Part shown: positions 41,155-42,822 of the stretch, in pieces
Numbering within the stretch: the first letter of the stretch is position 1
Layout of the letters: each line of letters begins with the position of its first letter
Assembly: GCA_014191855.1 (NCBI GenBank)
Contig: BJHF01000056.1
Location: 1 to 42,822, forward strand
Origin: Deltaproteobacteria bacterium
Lineage (GTDB): Bacteria > Myxococcota_A > UBA796 > SXON01
Length of the DNA stretch: 42,822 nt
Reading direction: 5' to 3'
Program-made: the position numbers and the translations under genes
The notes under the pieces: generated by a model
Seen by the model: only the letters and a program-made list of their open reading frames with translations
Told to the model about the DNA's origin: nothing
The model's database searches: none

Positions 41155-41180
41155 CCGTCCAACCGTCCGACCGTCCAACC
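41155..41180 (+). repeat. Three 8-bp iterons before the lipoprotein start
   Basis: CCGTCCAA, CCGTCCGA, CCGTCCAA in tandem plus CC, ending 3 bp before ATG 41184. They occupy the place of the Shine-Dalgarno and could be an activator or repressor binding site. Confidence 0.45.
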
Positions 41181-41183
41181 TCC

Positions 41184-42589
41184 ATGCTCCTCCTCCTCGC
41201 CGCCTGCCAAACGCCGCCGGCTCCCTCGTCCCCGCCCCCGCCGGCCGTGTCCGCGCCGGACACTGCCCTCGCCGTCGCGCCTACGCCCGCGACCATCCCA
41301 GCCCCCGCCGACCTCAAGCCGGTCCCCGACCGCGGCGAAGGCGACTACGACGGCGACGGTCTCGCCGACACCTACGAAGTCACCCACGACGGCGGCAGCG
41401 GCGCGGACTACCGCCACCTCGCCGTACGCTTTGGGAGCGGACGCACCCTCGAAGCGGACGCCGGCGGCTCGTTCGGCGTCCGCACCGATCTCGTCCTCCC
41501 GTCCGTACCGTGGCGCACGCCGGACCTCCTTCAGAACCTCGCATGGATGCTGTTCGGCCGGATGGACTTCACCGAGCTGGACCCCCAACGCGGGTTTTCG
41601 CTGGTGGTTGCCTCAAACGCGAACGTGCACCCCGCGGTGCAGTGGGTGTGGGACGCGATGGCGCTGCCGCCGACCCTGCCCGCGCACGGCGTGATCCGCG
41701 GCGGCGCCTGGACGCCGAGGTGGTCCGCTGGACCCCCCACATCCCCCGCCTTCACCCTCGCGATGGTGACGCAACCCTCCGTGGTGCGCGCGAGCGCCGA
41801 AGCCGACCCGGCGCCCGACCTCGGCCTCCTCGCGATCTCCCACTGGGGCCTCGACACGTTTGAAGTCGGCGTTCGGTGCGGGGATCGGCAGATTTTCGCT
41901 GCCGCGCACGGTGTCGCGGTGTACGACGCGCGTGGGGACCAGTCGGCCTGGATCTGGGTGTCGGGGGTGCCGGGCGTGAGCGAAGCCCAGAAGCTACGTT
42001 GGCGTTCGATTGAGGCCGTTTCCTGCCTCCCGGGCGGCCTCGTGCAGATCGAGCTTACGTTGGCCGAGCGGCGCCGGGTCGTGGTGGATCCGACGGTTGC
42101 TCGTTGGGTGGAGGTGGAAACAACGGAGGCGGTGGATGTCGCGACCGTCGCGTCGGCGCTCCGCCCGCGCGTGGCCGACCTCGACGGCGACGCCCTCCCC
42201 GACCCCATCACCTGGCGCTTCACCCAAGGGGCGCACTGCTGCTACGAACCGACCGTCGTGCTCTCAAGGAGCGGCCCGGTGGCGCTCCCCGTTGCACTCG
42301 ACGGAGGCGTGCTGTTCGACGCGCCGTGGGCGGGCGTTCGCGGCGGGGAAACCCGTGGACACGGCTCGTGCGGGGAGGGGTTTGAGGAGCGTCCGACGGA
42401 GCGCTGCTTCGTGGGCCAGACGCGGGGGCACCGGCCTTGCTCCTGCGTGAAACTTACTCGGGTCGCGACACGGCACCCGGGGAGGCGAAGCAGCGTGCGG
42501 GGCTTCGGAGCGCCTGGCGAGCGTTCACCTTCCCGGCAAAGGGCGGCTTCATCGAGGTGGACTGGGGACCGGCGGCGCCGGTGGAGTGA
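41184..42589 (+). CDS. Lipoprotein of unknown function, with a frameshift near its 3' end
   Basis: About 468 aa if the shift is corrected. The start [16 protein letters not shown] has a very short lipoprotein signal (LLAAC) followed by a Pro/Ala linker and an acidic segment [13 protein letters not shown]. The body is compositionally normal up to about 42370 (frame of 41184). From about 42386 the normal coding pattern moves to another frame, ending at TGA 42587-42589, with sensible residues [20 protein letters not shown]. The original frame instead becomes Arg/Ser-rich and runs to 42614. A one-base loss near the G-run at 42372-42379 explains it; assembly error is equally likely. No family recognised. 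Confidence 0.7.
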
Positions 42590-42822
42590 GCCCTCGCCCT
42601 CACGCGGCACCTGACGACGGCGCTGCGAGGCTCAGCGACGCCCGCTCGCCGTGGGACCGGGCCGCGAGCCTCGCCCACATGCCCCTCAACTCGCCCTGAC
42701 CACTGATCGCTTCTCACTTTCTGCAGCGTAAAGCTACGTGAAGTCGGGGCGACGCCGGAGGACCGGCAGCGTGGCGCGTTCGAATTGACTGGCCTAATGT
42801 GCCGTCCGCCGTGCCCGCATCG
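42590..42822. other. 3' edge, no supported gene
   Basis: The last ~230 bp hold no convincing coding frame, hairpin or RNA gene. Confidence 0.4.

Noticed and set aside
41081..41183. LexA/SOS box upstream of intI
   Set aside because: No CTGT-N8-ACAG or close variant is visible in the intergenic region.
39959..41317. Longer integrase start at 41317
   Set aside because: It would overlap the divergent lipoprotein gene and add 79 Gly/Ala/Arg-rich residues; ATG 41080 has a promoter 6 nt upstream.

Overview
The window is about 42.8 kb of GC-rich bacterial chromosome. It carries many predicted lipoproteins with short signal peptides, a protein with tandem DCDD/MopE-type metal-binding repeats, an NxxGxxAF-repeat protein, and a surface-type protein ending in a Cys-rich / hydrophobic / poly-Arg tail like the MYXO-CTERM sorting signal. 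Together these suggest a member of Myxococcota or a nearby delta-proteobacterial lineage. That is inference: there is no rRNA or marker-gene tree here, and I recognised no tRNA, rRNA or CRISPR array.

Layout. (1) 1-6.2 kb: a tightly packed plus-strand operon of SDR dehydrogenase (partial), RidA, enoyl-CoA hydratase, acyl-CoA dehydrogenase, benzoate-CoA-ligase-family AMP ligase and creatininase-fold amidohydrolase. The set resembles CoA-dependent aromatic (2-aminobenzoate-type) catabolism. An AAA ATPase and a small partner of unknown function follow. (2) 6.2-11.7 kb: a degenerate HD-GYP/GGDEF-like protein on the minus strand, then carA-carB. (3) 11.7-26.1 kb: mostly envelope and secreted proteins (BNR-repeat protein with a MoaD/ThiS partner, CotH-like lipoprotein, lipidated flavoprotein, SirB1-like protein, 1199-aa MopE-repeat/DUF2341 protein, LysM/zincin protein, NxxGxxAF protein, ASH-domain protein). 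A tandem perfect palindrome lies between two divergent genes. (4) 26.2-41.1 kb: a chromosomal (sedentary) integron. It has an IntI-type tyrosine recombinase (39959-41080, minus) and eleven attC sites (ten intact, one decayed) that separate ten cassettes with recognisable content. Six intact toxin-antitoxin modules (PIN/HicB-like, DUF433/DUF5615 twice, FitAB/VapBC-like, BrnT/XRE, ParE/Phd) and one decayed PIN module dominate the array. The other cassettes hold an FG-GAP lipoprotein, an M28 peptidase, a Cys-tailed hypothetical protein and a small lipoprotein. (5) 41.1-42.6 kb: a divergent lipoprotein gene with a 3' frameshift.

The integron is the standout. The extrahelical-base pattern of the attC sites places the array on the minus strand, reading right to left, so intI is transcribed in the same direction as the array (the reverse-integrase layout). 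Each attC stem (60-71 bp) sits inside a much longer conserved unit: up to about 245 bp of extra conserved sequence on the R'' side and a short conserved SD-like leader on the R' side. Both ends of the array carry copies of another ~300-bp repeat that contains two ~50-bp imperfect hairpins unlike attC. Several cassette genes and intI show the same promoter geometry, a -35/-10 pair with the -10 hexamer exactly 6 nt before the start codon, which predicts leaderless transcripts.
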